Below are positions 30,554 to 39,813 of a DNA stretch of 64,000 nt, piece by piece (position 1 is the first letter of the stretch; the number at the start of each line of letters is the position of its first letter). Below the pieces are notes generated by a model. The model had not been told where the DNA came from. It was given only the letters and a program-made list of their open reading frames with translations, and searched no databases. This DNA is from Erwinia aphidicola (lineage in GTDB: Bacteria > Pseudomonadota > Gammaproteobacteria > Enterobacterales > Enterobacteriaceae). The translations under genes and the position numbers were made by a program. The stretch covers positions 62,001 through 126,000 of the forward strand of contig NZ_JAMKCQ010000001.1 in NCBI RefSeq assembly GCF_024169515.1. Direction: 5' to 3'.

Positions 30554-30877
30554 GAACGGCTCGGCAATGCCTACGCCAAAGTTTTTCAGACGGCAGGTGG
30601 TGGCGCATTCGTCTTCGCGCTGGACGAACAGGCAAGGCTCCCCTTCCCACTCCAGCACCGAACAGCTGAGCTGAATTTCAGCCAGCGCGGCCTCAATCTT
30701 CTGCATAATTTCCCACGCAGAAGCCCCGCTATGGCTGAGCAGGCGCAGCCCGATCACATCGTCATCGCTGTTCAGGAGGTTGAGTGCGCGTGGTTCGACA
30801 GCCATGCCAACAGGCCCGGCGCACCAGCGATAGCTTTGCGGCAAACGATGTACTACTGAATGTTGTAACGTATTCAA
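30545..30877 (-). CDS. yejG: YejG family protein
   Basis: A 110-residue protein (E. coli YejG 114) of unknown function, in its conserved place convergent with yejF. It begins MNTLQHSVVHRLPQSYRW and carries the family's LLNSDDDVIGLRLLSHSG segment. No signal peptide or membrane segment is visible, so it is presumably cytosolic. Confidence 0.9.
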   Translation of the reverse strand: MNTLQHSVVHRLPQSYRWCAGPVGMAVEPRALNLLNSDDDVIGLRLLSHSGASAWEIMQKIEAALAEIQLSCSVLEWEGEPCLFVQREDECATTCRLKNFGVGIAEPFSG

Positions 30878-31392
30878 CAGGGTTCCCCAGAGCGAATTTT
30901 AAACAATATTTTCACAAATAATTCACAAGGTAAATCATCAATTGGCGCCAGCAAAGCAACTCATTAATAACTGGCACTATTTACCCTGCAACTGCTTACC
31001 CTTCAGCGGGATAAATCCTGCGTTCGGCGGTTTTTTTGAGAGCTACCTCTCATTTATTCGTTATATTTACCGCGTTCGCCGGGCAATCACAACCAATTTT
31101 GCTGCAATCTGGTTACTTATTGCGAAATATTTTTACAAATAATCAACATATTGAGCAGGGTTTTAGTGGGGAAGCCAGGTGATATGGCTCGAGCGGAGAA
31201 AGGCTCTTCATTGGGGACGGTGCAGATCCTCGGCACGGGGCGACCGGGAAAATAGGTCTTCATCGGGGACGGCGCAGATCCTCGGCACGGGGCGACCGGA
31301 AAAAATGGTCGCCCCCTACGGCGGGCGATTACACTGTAGGGGCTGACCCTCTTTTTCGGTCAGCCCGGGGTCAGCCTGGAGTCAGCCCGGGG
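30878..31392. repeat. Gene-free stretch: AT-rich promoter region then tandemly duplicated hairpin repeats
   Basis: The first 250 bases are AT-rich and probably contain the yejG promoter. From about 31207 a unit of about 52 bp (CTTCATYGGGGACGG, CAGATCCTCGGCACGGGG, then a stem) occurs twice in tandem. The second unit ends in a full hairpin, GGGGCGACC/GGTCGCCCC (31289-31315); the first has lost its second arm. A third hairpin pairs GGGCTGACC with GGTCAGCCC (31340-31367), followed by repeated GGGGTCAGCC. These lie at the 3' end of bcr and could terminate it. Confidence 0.7.
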
Positions 31393-32595
31393 TCAGCCCA
31401 CCCTATCCGATTTACGTGGCCGTGAAGCGTAGGTAAACAGCACAATCGACACGGTCGCACAGATAAAGATCGCGCCCACCATCGGCCATGCGCTGTTGAA
31501 GGTGATCAGCGACAGCAGTGCGCCAGCCAGCGCCCCCACGCCAAAGCGCAGCGTGCCCGCCAGCGAAGACGCAGTACCGGCCATATGTGGAAACTCTTCC
31601 AGGATCACCGCCATTGCATTGGATGACACCATCGCCACGCAGCCGATAAACATCGCCACGCCAAACACCAGCGGCAGGAAGCCGAGGTTCAGCGCGCTAA
31701 CGATCACCATCCAGACGCCCATGGTGAACTGGATCAGCAGCCCAAGGCGGAACATCACCAGCGGCCCAAAACGGCGCACGCAGCGGCTGTTAAGCAGCGT
31801 CATCAGGAACAGAAACACCACGTTAAGCGCAAAGTAATAGCCGAAATCCTGCGGCGAGATGTGGTTCAGTTCGATGTAAACAAACGGACCGGCATTGAGG
31901 AACGAGAACAGCCCGGCAAACGAGAAGCCGCTCGCCAGCATGTAGCTGAATACGCGCTTATGGCGGAACAGCGACAGGAAATTACGCAGGGTGGTGCGCA
32001 GGTTAAACTTCTGGCGTTGATCGTGCGGTAACGTCTCTTTGATCTGGGTCACCACCATCACGGTGGTGATGACGGCCGCGGCCGAAATGGTCCAGAAAAT
32101 CGCGTGCCAGCTCCAAATCAGCAGCAGCCAGCCGCCGACAATCGGTGCCAGCAGCGGTGCAATAGTGGTGACCAGCATCACGAAAGACATCATGCGTGAA
32201 AACTCCTCTTTCGAGTAAGTGTCACGCATCAGGGCGCTGATCACCACGCTGCCGGCCGCCGCCGACAGGCCATGCATAAAGCGCAGGACAATCAGCTGAT
32301 CGATGGTCTGCGCCATGGCACAGGCCCCGGCAGCAATCGCAAAGATCAGCGTGCCAACGGCAATCACCGGTTTGCGGCCAAAGCTGTCCGCCAGCGGGCC
32401 ATATACCAGCTGCCCGAGCGCGAAGCCAAGAATATAGGCGTTTAGCGTCATCTGTACGCTGCCCGCAGAGACCGAGAATTCGCGGGCGATTTGCGGCAGC
32501 GCCGGAAGATACATATCAATCGACAGCGGCATTAACATCGCCAGCAGTCCGAGGATCACCACCAGACCCACAGAGGAATTCTTATCCTTAGCCAC
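31393..32595 (-). CDS. bcr: Bicyclomycin/sulfonamide-type MFS drug efflux pump Bcr
   Basis: A 400-residue, 12-span DHA1 exporter (E. coli Bcr 396). The first helix [20 protein letters not shown] and the motif A loop [12 protein letters not shown] are near-identical to Bcr, as is [20 protein letters not shown] start at 32595 is preferred: it leaves a 22-bp gap after rsuA, has AAGGGTGGG upstream and gives family length, whereas an in-frame ATG at 32643 lies inside rsuA. Cotranscription with rsuA is likely, as in E. coli. Confidence 0.95.
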   Translation of the reverse strand: MAKDKNSSVGLVVILGLLAMLMPLSIDMYLPALPQIAREFSVSAGSVQMTLNAYILGFALGQLVYGPLADSFGRKPVIAVGTLIFAIAAGACAMAQTIDQLIVLRFMHGLSAAAGSVVISALMRDTYSKEEFSRMMSFVMLVTTIAPLLAPIVGGWLLLIWSWHAIFWTISAAAVITTVMVVTQIKETLPHDQRQKFNLRTTLRNFLSLFRHKRVFSYMLASGFSFAGLFSFLNAGPFVYIELNHISPQDFGYYFALNVVFLFLMTLLNSRCVRRFGPLVMFRLGLLIQFTMGVWMVIVSALNLGFLPLVFGVAMFIGCVAMVSSNAMAVILEEFPHMAGTASSLAGTLRFGVGALAGALLSLITFNSAWPMVGAIFICATVSIVLFTYASRPRKSDRVG

Positions 32596-32617
32596 GCACC
32601 CACCCTTTAAAAAAGTC

Positions 32618-33322
32618 TTAACGCGCCAAACCGACGCTGGCAATTTCTTCTTCTGTTAACGGACGGTATTCACCCGGTTCCATATCCGCATCCAGGGCAA
32701 TCGCGCCGATGCGCTCACGGTGCAGGGCCACCACGTGGTTGCCGACGGCGGCGAACATACGTTTAACCTGGTGGTAGCGCCCTTCGCTAATGGTCAGGCG
32801 CACCGTCTGCGGGTCAATCACTTCCAGCGTCGCCGGTTTGGTCAGGGTCTTCTCATTATGCAGCTGCACGCCGTCGGCAAACTGCCGGGCAGTATCGTCA
32901 GAGAGCGGCGATTCCAGCGTCACCAGATAGGTTTTCTCGCAGTGATGGCGTGGAGAGGTAATGCGGTGCGACCACTGACCATCATCGGTCATCAGCACCA
33001 GCCCGGTGGTGTCGATATCCAGACGCCCAGCGGCGTGCAGTTTGTAAGCGGTCGGTTCAGCGAGGAAATAGAGCACCGTCGGGTGATCCGGGTCATCCGT
33101 TGAGCAGACATAGCCCTGCGGCTTATTCAGCATAAAGTAGCGCGGCCCCACCTGAACGTGCAGCGGGTTGCCGTCATATTCTACTGCGCTTTCCGCGCTG
33201 AGTTTAAAGGCACCACTGCGTACCACTTCACCGTCAACGGTGATTTTATTGGCGCGAAGTTCGCGTGCGGCGATGGCGCGGCTGACTTCCAGCTGCTGGG
33301 AAATAAATTTATCAAGTCGCAT
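32618..33322 (-). CDS. rsuA: 16S rRNA pseudouridine(516) synthase
   Basis: RsuA isomerises U516 of 16S rRNA. The 234-residue protein has an N-terminal S4 RNA-binding domain ([11 protein letters not shown], about 1-60) and a catalytic domain with [17 protein letters not shown] holding the catalytic Asp. The C-terminal [17 protein letters not shown] matches the RsuA/RluB family. The start at 33322 is fixed by alignment; the frame remains open 45 codons upstream without similarity. Confidence 0.97.
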   Translation of the reverse strand: MRLDKFISQQLEVSRAIAARELRANKITVDGEVVRSGAFKLSAESAVEYDGNPLHVQVGPRYFMLNKPQGYVCSTDDPDHPTVLYFLAEPTAYKLHAAGRLDIDTTGLVLMTDDGQWSHRITSPRHHCEKTYLVTLESPLSDDTARQFADGVQLHNEKTLTKPATLEVIDPQTVRLTISEGRYHQVKRMFAAVGNHVVALHRERIGAIALDADMEPGEYRPLTEEEIASVGLAR

Positions 33323-33505
33323 TAACTCTGCACTGCCTGTTATTTGGGGTGAAAACGGAAAATTATGTCTTGGATGTGGCGCTGAACGCTCATCCAGAAT
33401 GGATTGAACAGTATAACGGGAGAAACCCACAAGGCACAGAGGGGATCGTACTCGCAAAGTAATTTCGTGGCATAATATGCCTTTGTTGCTGCTTTACGAG
33501 TGTTC

Positions 33506-35260
33506 ATGTCGTTTACCCTACGCCCCTATCAGCAGGAAGCAGTGGATGCCACCATCAGCTACTTCCGCCGCTCCAGCCAGCCCGCCGTCATTGTGCTACC
33601 GACCGGTGCCGGAAAAAGTCTGGTGATTGCCGAACTGGCACGCGTGGCGCGCGGACGCGTGCTGGTGCTGGCGCACGTTAAGGAACTGGTGGCGCAGAAC
33701 CACGCCAAGTATCAGGCCTACGGGCTGGACGCCGACATTTTCGCCGCCGGGCTGCAGCGCAAAGAGAGCCGCGCCAAAGTGGTGTTTGGCAGCGTGCAGT
33801 CGGTGGCACGCAACCTTGAGCTGTTCGATGCCGAATTTTCGCTGCTGATTGTCGACGAGTGCCACCGCATCAGCGACGCCGACGACAGCCAGTACCAGCA
33901 GATTATCAACCAGCTGCGCCAGCATAATCCGCAGCTGCGCCTGCTCGGGCTTACGGCCACGCCTTACCGTCTGGGAAAAGGCTGGATTTACCAGTTCCAC
34001 TATCATGGCATGGTGCGCGGCAATGAACGCGCGCTGTTCCGCGACTGCATCTATGAGCTGCCGCTGCGCTACATGATTAAACACGGCTTTCTGGTGCCGC
34101 CGGAGCGGCTGGATATGCCGGTGGTGCAGTATGATTTTAGCCGCCTGCAGGCGCAGGAAAACGGCCTGTTTAGCGAAGCCGATCTCAATCGCGAGCTGAA
34201 GCAGCAGCAGCGCATCACGCCGCATATCATTCAGCAGATTGTTGAGTTTGCCGAACAGCGTGAGGGCGTGATGATCTTCGCCGCCACCGTTGAGCACGCG
34301 CGTGAGGTGCTCGGCCTGCTGCCCGGCAGTAAGGCGCTGATCAGTGCCGGAACCCCGGCCGCCGAACGCGACGCGCTGATTGCCGCGTTTAAAGCCCGCG
34401 AGCTGCGCTACATGGTTAATGTAGCGGTGCTGACCACCGGCTTCGATGCCCCGCACGTGGATCTGATTGCCATTCTGCGCCCGACCGAGTCCGTCAGCCT
34501 GTATCAGCAGATCGTCGGGCGCGGCCTGCGCCTCAGCCCCGGCAAAACCGACTGCCTGATCCTCGACTATGCCGGCAACCCTCACGATCTGTTCACCCCG
34601 GAAGTGGGCGCACCGAAGGGCAAAAGTGATAACCAGCCGGTGCAGGTGTTCTGCCCCGGCTGCGGCTTTGCCAATACCTTCTGGGGGAAGACCACCGCTG
34701 ACGGCACCCTTATTGAGCATTTTGGCCGCCGCTGTCAGGGCGTGCTGGAGGATGATGACGGCCTGCGTGAGCAGTGCGATTATCGCTTCCGTTTTAAAAA
34801 CTGCCCGCAGTGCAATGCCGAAAACGATATCGCCGCCCGCCGCTGCCGCGAGTGCGACACCATTCTGGTTGACCCGGATGATATGCTGAAAGCCGCGCTA
34901 AAGCTGAAGGATGCGCTGGTGCTGCGCTGTGCCGCAATGGTGCTGGAGAGCGGCAGCGACGAACACGGCGAGTGGCTGAAAGCACGCTATTACGATGAAG
35001 ATGCCACCGAGGTCAGCGAGCGTTTTCGCCTGAAAACCCCGGCGCAGCGTACGGCCTTTGAGCAGCTGTTCCTACGCCCGCATCAGCGTGCTCCCGGCGT
35101 GCCGCTCGGCTGGAAAACCGCCGCTGATGTGATCGCCCTGCAGCCGTTACTGCGCCATCCTGATTTTGTGGTGGCGCGCAAACAGCGCCATTTCTGGCAA
35201 ATTCGCGAGAAAGTGTTTGATTACCAGGGGCGTTTTCGCCGCGCAAACGAGCTGCGCTGA
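33506..35260 (+). CDS. radD: DNA repair helicase-like ATPase RadD (YejH)
   Basis: A 584-residue superfamily 2 ATPase involved in double-strand break repair and recombination together with RecA and SSB in E. coli. Walker A LPTGAGKS (31-38), the DECH box, and helicase motifs [10 protein letters not shown] and [10 protein letters not shown] are intact. A C-terminal zinc region carries [12 protein letters not shown] and [18 protein letters not shown]. An in-frame GTG two codons upstream is less likely. Divergent from rsuA, 183 bp away. Confidence 0.97.
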   Translation: MSFTLRPYQQEAVDATISYFRRSSQPAVIVLPTGAGKSLVIAELARVARGRVLVLAHVKELVAQNHAKYQAYGLDADIFAAGLQRKESRAKVVFGSVQSVARNLELFDAEFSLLIVDECHRISDADDSQYQQIINQLRQHNPQLRLLGLTATPYRLGKGWIYQFHYHGMVRGNERALFRDCIYELPLRYMIKHGFLVPPERLDMPVVQYDFSRLQAQENGLFSEADLNRELKQQQRITPHIIQQIVEFAEQREGVMIFAATVEHAREVLGLLPGSKALISAGTPAAERDALIAAFKARELRYMVNVAVLTTGFDAPHVDLIAILRPTESVSLYQQIVGRGLRLSPGKTDCLILDYAGNPHDLFTPEVGAPKGKSDNQPVQVFCPGCGFANTFWGKTTADGTLIEHFGRRCQGVLEDDDGLREQCDYRFRFKNCPQCNAENDIAARRCRECDTILVDPDDMLKAALKLKDALVLRCAAMVLESGSDEHGEWLKARYYDEDATEVSERFRLKTPAQRTAFEQLFLRPHQRAPGVPLGWKTAADVIALQPLLRHPDFVVARKQRHFWQIREKVFDYQGRFRRANELR

Positions 35261-35294
35261 GTTATTGCGTTGCCTGGGGGGCGGTATTCGGCTA

Positions 35295-35396
35295 TAATCC
35301 CGCCCGCTTTTGCCGGGTTTCACCCGGTCAAAGCTGAACAATCCAGACTGCTGCTGGGTCGCCTGTAGCAGGATTAAAAATTGAAGAGACTTAACA
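35295..35396 (+). promoter_or_regulatory. rplY 5' leader, probable L25-binding autoregulatory RNA
   Basis: The sequence TATAATCCCGCC (about 35293-35304) looks like a -10 box at the start of the leader. A CCGGGT/ACCCGG hairpin follows (35313-35327), then an asymmetric stem with GACTGCTGCTGGGTCGCC. An L25 leader that mimics 5S rRNA loop E and mediates autoregulation is known in gammaproteobacteria; assignment here rests on position and the visible stems. Confidence 0.55.
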
Positions 35397-35681
35397 ATGT
35401 TCACTATTAAAGCAGAAACTCGTAAAGAGCAGGGCAAGGGTGCGAGCCGCCGCCTGCGTACAGCTAACAAATTCCCGGCAATCATTTATGGCGGAAACGA
35501 AGCAGCTGTAGCTATCGAACTGGACCACGACTCCGTACTGAACCAGCAGACTAAGCCTGGTTTCTACGAAGAAGTGCTGACTCTGGTTGTAGATGGTAAA
35601 GAAACCAAAGTTAAAGTGCAGGCTGTCCAGCGTCACCCGTTCAAGCCAAAACTGCACCACATCGACTTCGTTCGCGCTTAA
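35397..35681 (+). CDS. rplY: 50S ribosomal protein L25
   Basis: L25 binds loop E of 5S rRNA in the central protuberance. The 94-residue product is the short enterobacterial form ([22 protein letters not shown]-terminal HHIDFVRA) without the CTC extension seen in some bacteria. In E. coli yejK follows directly; here a 5.8-kb insertion separates them. A strong terminator lies about 30 bp downstream. Confidence 0.98.
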   Translation: MFTIKAETRKEQGKGASRRLRTANKFPAIIYGGNEAAVAIELDHDSVLNQQTKPGFYEEVLTLVVDGKETKVKVQAVQRHPFKPKLHHIDFVRA

Positions 35682-35710
35682 TTGCCCGAGTGAAAATGAT
35701 GTAAAGAAAA

Positions 35711-35734
35711 CGCCGCATCTGCGGCGTTTTTTTT
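35711..35734 (+). terminator. Rho-independent terminator of rplY
   Basis: CGCCGC pairs with GCGGCG around a four-base loop (35711-35726), followed by eight T residues. It marks the left edge of conserved backbone before the island. Confidence 0.93.
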
Positions 35735-35760
35735 CGTCTGAATATTGTGGTGATTGGGGG

Positions 35761-35841
35761 CGGGCCTCAGCACGCAGCATCCTTCCTGATACCTGTCATT
35801 CCGCGATTATATTTAAATTAATTTTTGTGGGGCTGCTTCAG
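35761..35841 (+). repeat. Dispersed repeat element, truncated copy C (left flank of island)
   Basis: About 80 bp align with both ends of copy A, with its middle deleted: GGGCCTCAGCACGCAGCATCC on the left is joined to CATTCCGCGATTATATTTA and TTTTTGTGGGG on the right. Several base changes suggest an old relic. Its orientation matches copy A and is opposite to copy B at the far side of the island. Confidence 0.72.
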
Positions 35842-35962
35842 AAAAGGTCCATCACATCACTACATTTCATGCATATGAAAAACTGTTAACAATCATTCAT
35901 TAAATAAAGTTTAGCTAAAATATTTTACGGCAGTAGGCTCAATATAATCCTGTAAAGACATA

Positions 35963-36078
35963 TCCCCCAATCTCATCCTGGATGAGGATTATCAATTGAA
36001 GCTTAAAGTAGGATAAAATATTTTTCTCAGCACGAAAGAATCAGAATATATCCCTTCAGGTCTTGTAAAGTAGCCTTT
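35963..36078 (+). pseudogene. Decayed tandem duplicate of the oxygenase gene's leader and first codons
   Basis: This stretch aligns at a fixed offset of 137 bp with the leader and start of the gene at 36133. A 26-base run (36024-36049) is identical to 36161-36186. Read in the same frame, it starts with TTG at 35996 and gives L-K-L-K-V-G-stop, then NIFLSTKESEY and a second stop, against MKLNVDQHILLSTKESEY in the intact gene. The upstream palindrome CTCATCCTGGATGAG corresponds to the CTCACCCTGGAGAG segment before the real gene. A leader-peptide role is conceivable but less likely than decay. Confidence 0.8.
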
Positions 36079-36132
36079 GTATCGTTCTATAAGGATACCA
36101 CCCCAAACCTCACCCTGGAGAGGATTTATCAA

Positions 36133-37206
36133 ATGAAGCTAAATGTAGATCAACATATTCTTCTCAGCACGAAAGAATCAGAATATGTTCGTTCAGTTCT
36201 TGAGAATATTGCTTACGACCCATCGGGTTCTGATTTGTATCTAAACGAAATCCGTAAGGTTGCTTATGCGACATTTCCTGAGCGTGTAATAACAGCAATC
36301 AATCGAATTAAAAGCTTTTCATCTAGCGCTCTCGGTTACTTACAAATTGATAATCTTCCAATAGACAAGGGTGTCACTGGAAGCCCCCGCCACAGAGAAA
36401 CCGGCAATGCATTCAAAAATGGCGTATTAAGCGAAAATGTACTGGTGACGATGGGTGTACTTATCGGTGAACCATATTCTATTGCTCATGAAGGTCATGA
36501 GCTGGTAAATAATCTTACACCACATAAAGAGGCCGCAAAAGAATTTACCGGTCTTGGATCTGAAGTTGAGCTTGATTTCCATATCGAAAATGCCGCACAA
36601 GCGTATATGCCAGAAGGTGACACCTCACCTCTTGCTCTTATATTACTTGGCGTACGTGGTGAACTTCACGGGGGCCCACAGACCCGTATTTCAGACTGCC
36701 GCCGGGCGTTAGAAAAACTTTCTGAGGAAGATATAAAACATCTTTATGGCAAAAATTTTATTATTCGCGTGCCGTACCGTTGGCGTGGCGCTTCTGCTGA
36801 ACCACGTGATAATACGGACTTAAGCCCAATTCTTTCAGGCCCTATCTCTGCTCCACGTGTCACCGTGGCTTTCTACCCTGATATGGTGCTTGCAGTTAAT
36901 CAAAGCGCCAAACAGGCTCTTGAAAACCTTTATCAGGCGGTACGTGAAGTCTCATTTGGCATTCAGATAAACCCTGGCAGACTGATACTCATCAATAACA
37001 GTTTCACTCTGCATTCCCGTGATAGTTTTAAACCCAATTTTGATGAAAATGATCGTGCACTTCGCTGGGTTCAGAGAGTTTTCGTTGCCCGAAACCTGTG
37101 GAACTTCAGAGAGTTCACTGCTGTAGAAGATCGCGTATTTGACCCCACAAACAAAATAGCAGCGTCTGAAAAGACAAATCTTAAAACTGCATCATCAGCA
37201 GCGTAA
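36133..37206 (+). CDS. Fe(II)/2-oxoglutarate-dependent oxygenase, clavaminate synthase-like (probable amino-acid hydroxylase)
   Basis: A 357-residue protein of the TauD/clavaminate-synthase superfamily, which uses O2 and 2-oxoglutarate to hydroxylate, often, free amino acids. The facial triad is H150 and E152 (DFHIENA), and H294 (TLHSRDSF); the HxE form is typical of clavaminate synthase, AsnO, VioC and lysine hydroxylases rather than TauD (HxD). R308, 14 residues after H294 in NDRALRW, is the expected 2-oxoglutarate anchor. GGAGAGG lies nine bases before ATG and may be partly masked by the CCTC...GAGG hairpin. First gene of the four-gene cluster; base composition is visibly AT-richer than its neighbours. 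Substrate unknown. Confidence 0.87.
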   Translation: MKLNVDQHILLSTKESEYVRSVLENIAYDPSGSDLYLNEIRKVAYATFPERVITAINRIKSFSSSALGYLQIDNLPIDKGVTGSPRHRETGNAFKNGVLSENVLVTMGVLIGEPYSIAHEGHELVNNLTPHKEAAKEFTGLGSEVELDFHIENAAQAYMPEGDTSPLALILLGVRGELHGGPQTRISDCRRALEKLSEEDIKHLYGKNFIIRVPYRWRGASAEPRDNTDLSPILSGPISAPRVTVAFYPDMVLAVNQSAKQALENLYQAVREVSFGIQINPGRLILINNSFTLHSRDSFKPNFDENDRALRWVQRVFVARNLWNFREFTAVEDRVFDPTNKIAASEKTNLKTASSAA

Positions 37207-37244
37207 AGCCTTTACGACACCGCTAACGCCAAAAAGGAATGTTA

Positions 37245-38627
37245 ATGAAACCAGCCAGTCGGACATCCCTCAAGCGCTACATTCCGGGTGGCGCCGGTAA
37301 TATAACGGGAACCTTACTTGCAACCAGCTTCGGTTTCATTGTCGTCCAACTGGATGTCACAATAGTGAATGTTGCACTTCCGGAAATTGGAAGCAGCTTA
37401 CGGACAGGTATATCAGGGCTTCAGTGGGTGGTTGACGCTTATACCCTTTCATTTGCTGCCCTGCTGCTTACAGCCGGATCTGCCGGAGACCGGTTTGGAA
37501 GCCGCAATGTTTTTAATGCCGGTCTTTTACTATTCTGTATGGCCTCCCTGACATGTGCGCTTGCACAGTCGGTCGACCTACTTATCGCGGCTCGCTGCCT
37601 TCAGGGTGCCGGCGCGGCGCTTATACTTCCAACCTCTCTGGCGCTACTTTCACACGCGTGCGCAGAAGATTCAGCAGCGAGAAGCCATGCAATCGGATGG
37701 TGGAGTGCTATCGGGGGAGGTGTAAGCGCCATGGGACCGGTCGCAGGGGGGCTTCTCATAACAGGTTTTGGATGGCGCGCCATCTTCCTGGTAAATCTTC
37801 CCGTATGTTTATTAAGCTTGTGGGCAACCCACCGGTTTGTGGCTGAAACACGGGCAACTAAAAGTGAAAGCTTCGATACGCCCGGCCAGATTCTGGCAAT
37901 CTTATTTCTGTTTTTACTCACCTACTCCGTTATTGAAGCCGGGGCAAAAGGATGGTTTTCCTCGGCAATATGGACTGGTTTTATCCTGGCACTAACCACT
38001 GCATTATTATTTCTGGCCAGAGAATCACGGGCTGCAAATCCTATGTTACCGCTCACTTTATTTCGCAGCCCTGTACTAACAATTTCCGTTATTTTAGGAC
38101 TACTTTCAAATCTGACTTTTTATGCCCTGATATTTATTCTGAGTATTTTTTTCCAAAGTGTAAAGGGATATACGCCTACTGAGACAGGGCTGGCTTTATT
38201 GCCTTTTACCGTGATTATAATTGCCAATGTAGCAAGCAGTCGGCTTGCCAGACATTTCACATCCCGCATGACGGTTATTGGCGGCGGAGTTTTATCTGTT
38301 CTTAGCTTCCTGCTTTTACACGGTCTGGAGCAGAATACACCTTATTACGTTATCATGCTGTGCATGATGTTACTGGCGATAGGCTCTGGAATAAGCACGC
38401 CTGCTCTCACATCAGCCATTCTGAGCAATGTCCCGTCAACCTGCTCTGCAACTGCATCGGCCATCTTCAACGCATCACGTCAGGTAGGGAGTGCGCTGGG
38501 CGTGGCGCTGTTAGGCGCCATGATGACAGGTACCACTGATAATATGACAGTGGGCGCCAGTCTTGCCTTTGATATTTCAGCAGTGCTGCGGATGGCCGGA
38601 GTCATACTGGCCGTATTGTTTCTGTAA
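37245..38627 (+). CDS. DHA2-family (EmrB/QacA type) MFS exporter
   Basis: A 460-residue, 14-span major facilitator exporter. Diagnostic motifs are LDVTIVNVALPEIG in helix 1, WVVDAYTLSFAALLLTAG in helix 2, the GDRFGSRNVF loop, and motif C in ISAMGPVAGGLL-like GGVSAMGPVAGG. Its most likely role is export of the cluster product and self-protection, as BacE does in bacilysin clusters; this is inferred from context. The ATG at 37245 follows AAAAAGGA by six bases; an in-frame ATG two codons earlier overlaps that site. It lies 38 bp after the oxygenase gene and 28 bp before the first ATP-grasp gene. Confidence 0.9.
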   Translation: MKPASRTSLKRYIPGGAGNITGTLLATSFGFIVVQLDVTIVNVALPEIGSSLRTGISGLQWVVDAYTLSFAALLLTAGSAGDRFGSRNVFNAGLLLFCMASLTCALAQSVDLLIAARCLQGAGAALILPTSLALLSHACAEDSAARSHAIGWWSAIGGGVSAMGPVAGGLLITGFGWRAIFLVNLPVCLLSLWATHRFVAETRATKSESFDTPGQILAILFLFLLTYSVIEAGAKGWFSSAIWTGFILALTTALLFLARESRAANPMLPLTLFRSPVLTISVILGLLSNLTFYALIFILSIFFQSVKGYTPTETGLALLPFTVIIIANVASSRLARHFTSRMTVIGGGVLSVLSFLLLHGLEQNTPYYVIMLCMMLLAIGSGISTPALTSAILSNVPSTCSATASAIFNASRQVGSALGVALLGAMMTGTTDNMTVGASLAFDISAVLRMAGVILAVLFL

Positions 38628-38655
38628 AGAAATCATTTCAAACAGGAGAGTAAGC

Positions 38656-39813
38656 ATGATGAGGCTTGTAATTATTGGCATCCGCAAAACGGGAACCAGC
38701 CTGACACTGGTTGATACTGCGCTAAACAGAGGGATTGACGTAACAATAATAAGCAACCCCGAGGACAAAATAGACGGAATTTTTTCTCCTGTCGTTGTAA
38801 TAGAGTATATAACCTCAAGTGTCAGTATCATCACTAACTGGATTAAGGGAAATTATCCAACTCCTGAATCCAGCCTGAGAATCACCACGTTAAACGATGT
38901 GTACGCATGTGTTACAGCGCAGGTAAACTCGGCGCTTAATCTTCCAGGGCCAGACGTCTTGTGCGTCTCCCGTGCAGTGTCAAAACATCAACAGAAGAAA
39001 ATATTCAGCGCTAATAAAATACCCACTTCCGGGTTTTGGAAAATTAGCCTTTCAGAACTTGAAAAAAAATCAGAAATCCTCGACAAACTTGAATTTCCAG
39101 TAGTTGTAAAACCCTCAGAGGGGACTGCCAGCAATGGTGTAAAACTATGCAATCTTTACTCTGAAGTCATCAGCCACCTTAATTTCCTTGCCGAACAAAA
39201 AAACCTGAGACCCGACCTGGTTCCCAGCGATATTATTCTTCTGGAAGAATATTTACCAGGTGCAGAATACTGCGTGGAATATTTTGACGGGAAATATGTG
39301 GGAGCCATACGCAAGTCTAAACGTTACGGCAATGATTTTTTTGAACGCGGCTATACTTCAGAACTTAATATAGATGAGAAAGCGCTACGCAATCTTATCG
39401 AAACAGGTTCTCGAGCAGTCGAAGCAGCAGGGCTGAATTGGGGTCCGGTTCATATTGACTGCATTGTGAATGATGGTCTGGCAAGCATTATTGAAATGAA
39501 TCCCAGAATTGCAGGCAGTTTTATCTGTGACATTGTACGCGATGCCTACAGCTTCGACATGATTGAAAACCTTCTCAATAAACTTCAGGGGAAAGACGTT
39601 ACTGTTCCCGTGAAGTTTATTCCTGACGCCTATGCCTGCGTTAATTTTTTCCTGGAAAGCGATCCGCTGCCCTGGGCGTTTGCTGAAAGTGGAGAATTGA
39701 AGAATGACATTATACACATCACTTATGGCCCACAGCACCTGAGGAACCGCAATCGCAGGGCATACGTTTACACAAAAATTTTAATGCGGACTAATCAACT
39801 CGAGACTGATTAA
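38656..39813 (+). CDS. ATP-grasp ligase 1 (putative L-amino acid/peptide ligase)
   Basis: A 385-residue ATP-grasp enzyme. Visible elements are nucleotide-binding K152 in PVVVKPSEGTASNGV, the E197/E198 hinge in LLEEYLPG, and metal-binding residues D268, E280 and N282 in GPVHIDCIV...IIEMNPRIAG, with R284 as catalytic arginine. This pattern is that of carboxylate-amine ligases such as BacD and DdaF, which activate a carboxylate as an acyl phosphate and form a peptide bond. AACAGGAGAG provides the ribosome site; a second ATG immediately follows the first. Its stop is directly joined to the start of the next ligase. Substrates cannot be read from sequence. Confidence 0.88.
   Translation: MMRLVIIGIRKTGTSLTLVDTALNRGIDVTIISNPEDKIDGIFSPVVVIEYITSSVSIITNWIKGNYPTPESSLRITTLNDVYACVTAQVNSALNLPGPDVLCVSRAVSKHQQKKIFSANKIPTSGFWKISLSELEKKSEILDKLEFPVVVKPSEGTASNGVKLCNLYSEVISHLNFLAEQKNLRPDLVPSDIILLEEYLPGAEYCVEYFDGKYVGAIRKSKRYGNDFFERGYTSELNIDEKALRNLIETGSRAVEAAGLNWGPVHIDCIVNDGLASIIEMNPRIAGSFICDIVRDAYSFDMIENLLNKLQGKDVTVPVKFIPDAYACVNFFLESDPLPWAFAESGELKNDIIHITYGPQHLRNRNRRAYVYTKILMRTNQLETD

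Noticed and set aside
30942..31142. A 66-codon frame with hydrophobic stretches upstream of yejG
   Set aside because: It begins with TTG, lacks a ribosome site and lies in an AT-rich promoter region; no family similarity.
31207..31315. CRISPR-like array (tandem units of about 52 bp)
   Set aside because: Only two imperfect units with no unique spacers and no cas genes; they are hairpin-repeat duplications.
33596..34720. A 374-codon open frame on the minus strand
   Set aside because: It is antisense to radD, whose product aligns end to end with its family; the antisense frame is His/Gln/Ala-rich, as expected from GC-rich codon bias on the other strand.
36133..37206. Taurine dioxygenase (TauD) assignment
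   Set aside because: The triad is HxE rather than HxD, and the LHSRDSFxPxFDxNDRALRW segment fits clavaminate synthase/VioC-type enzymes better.
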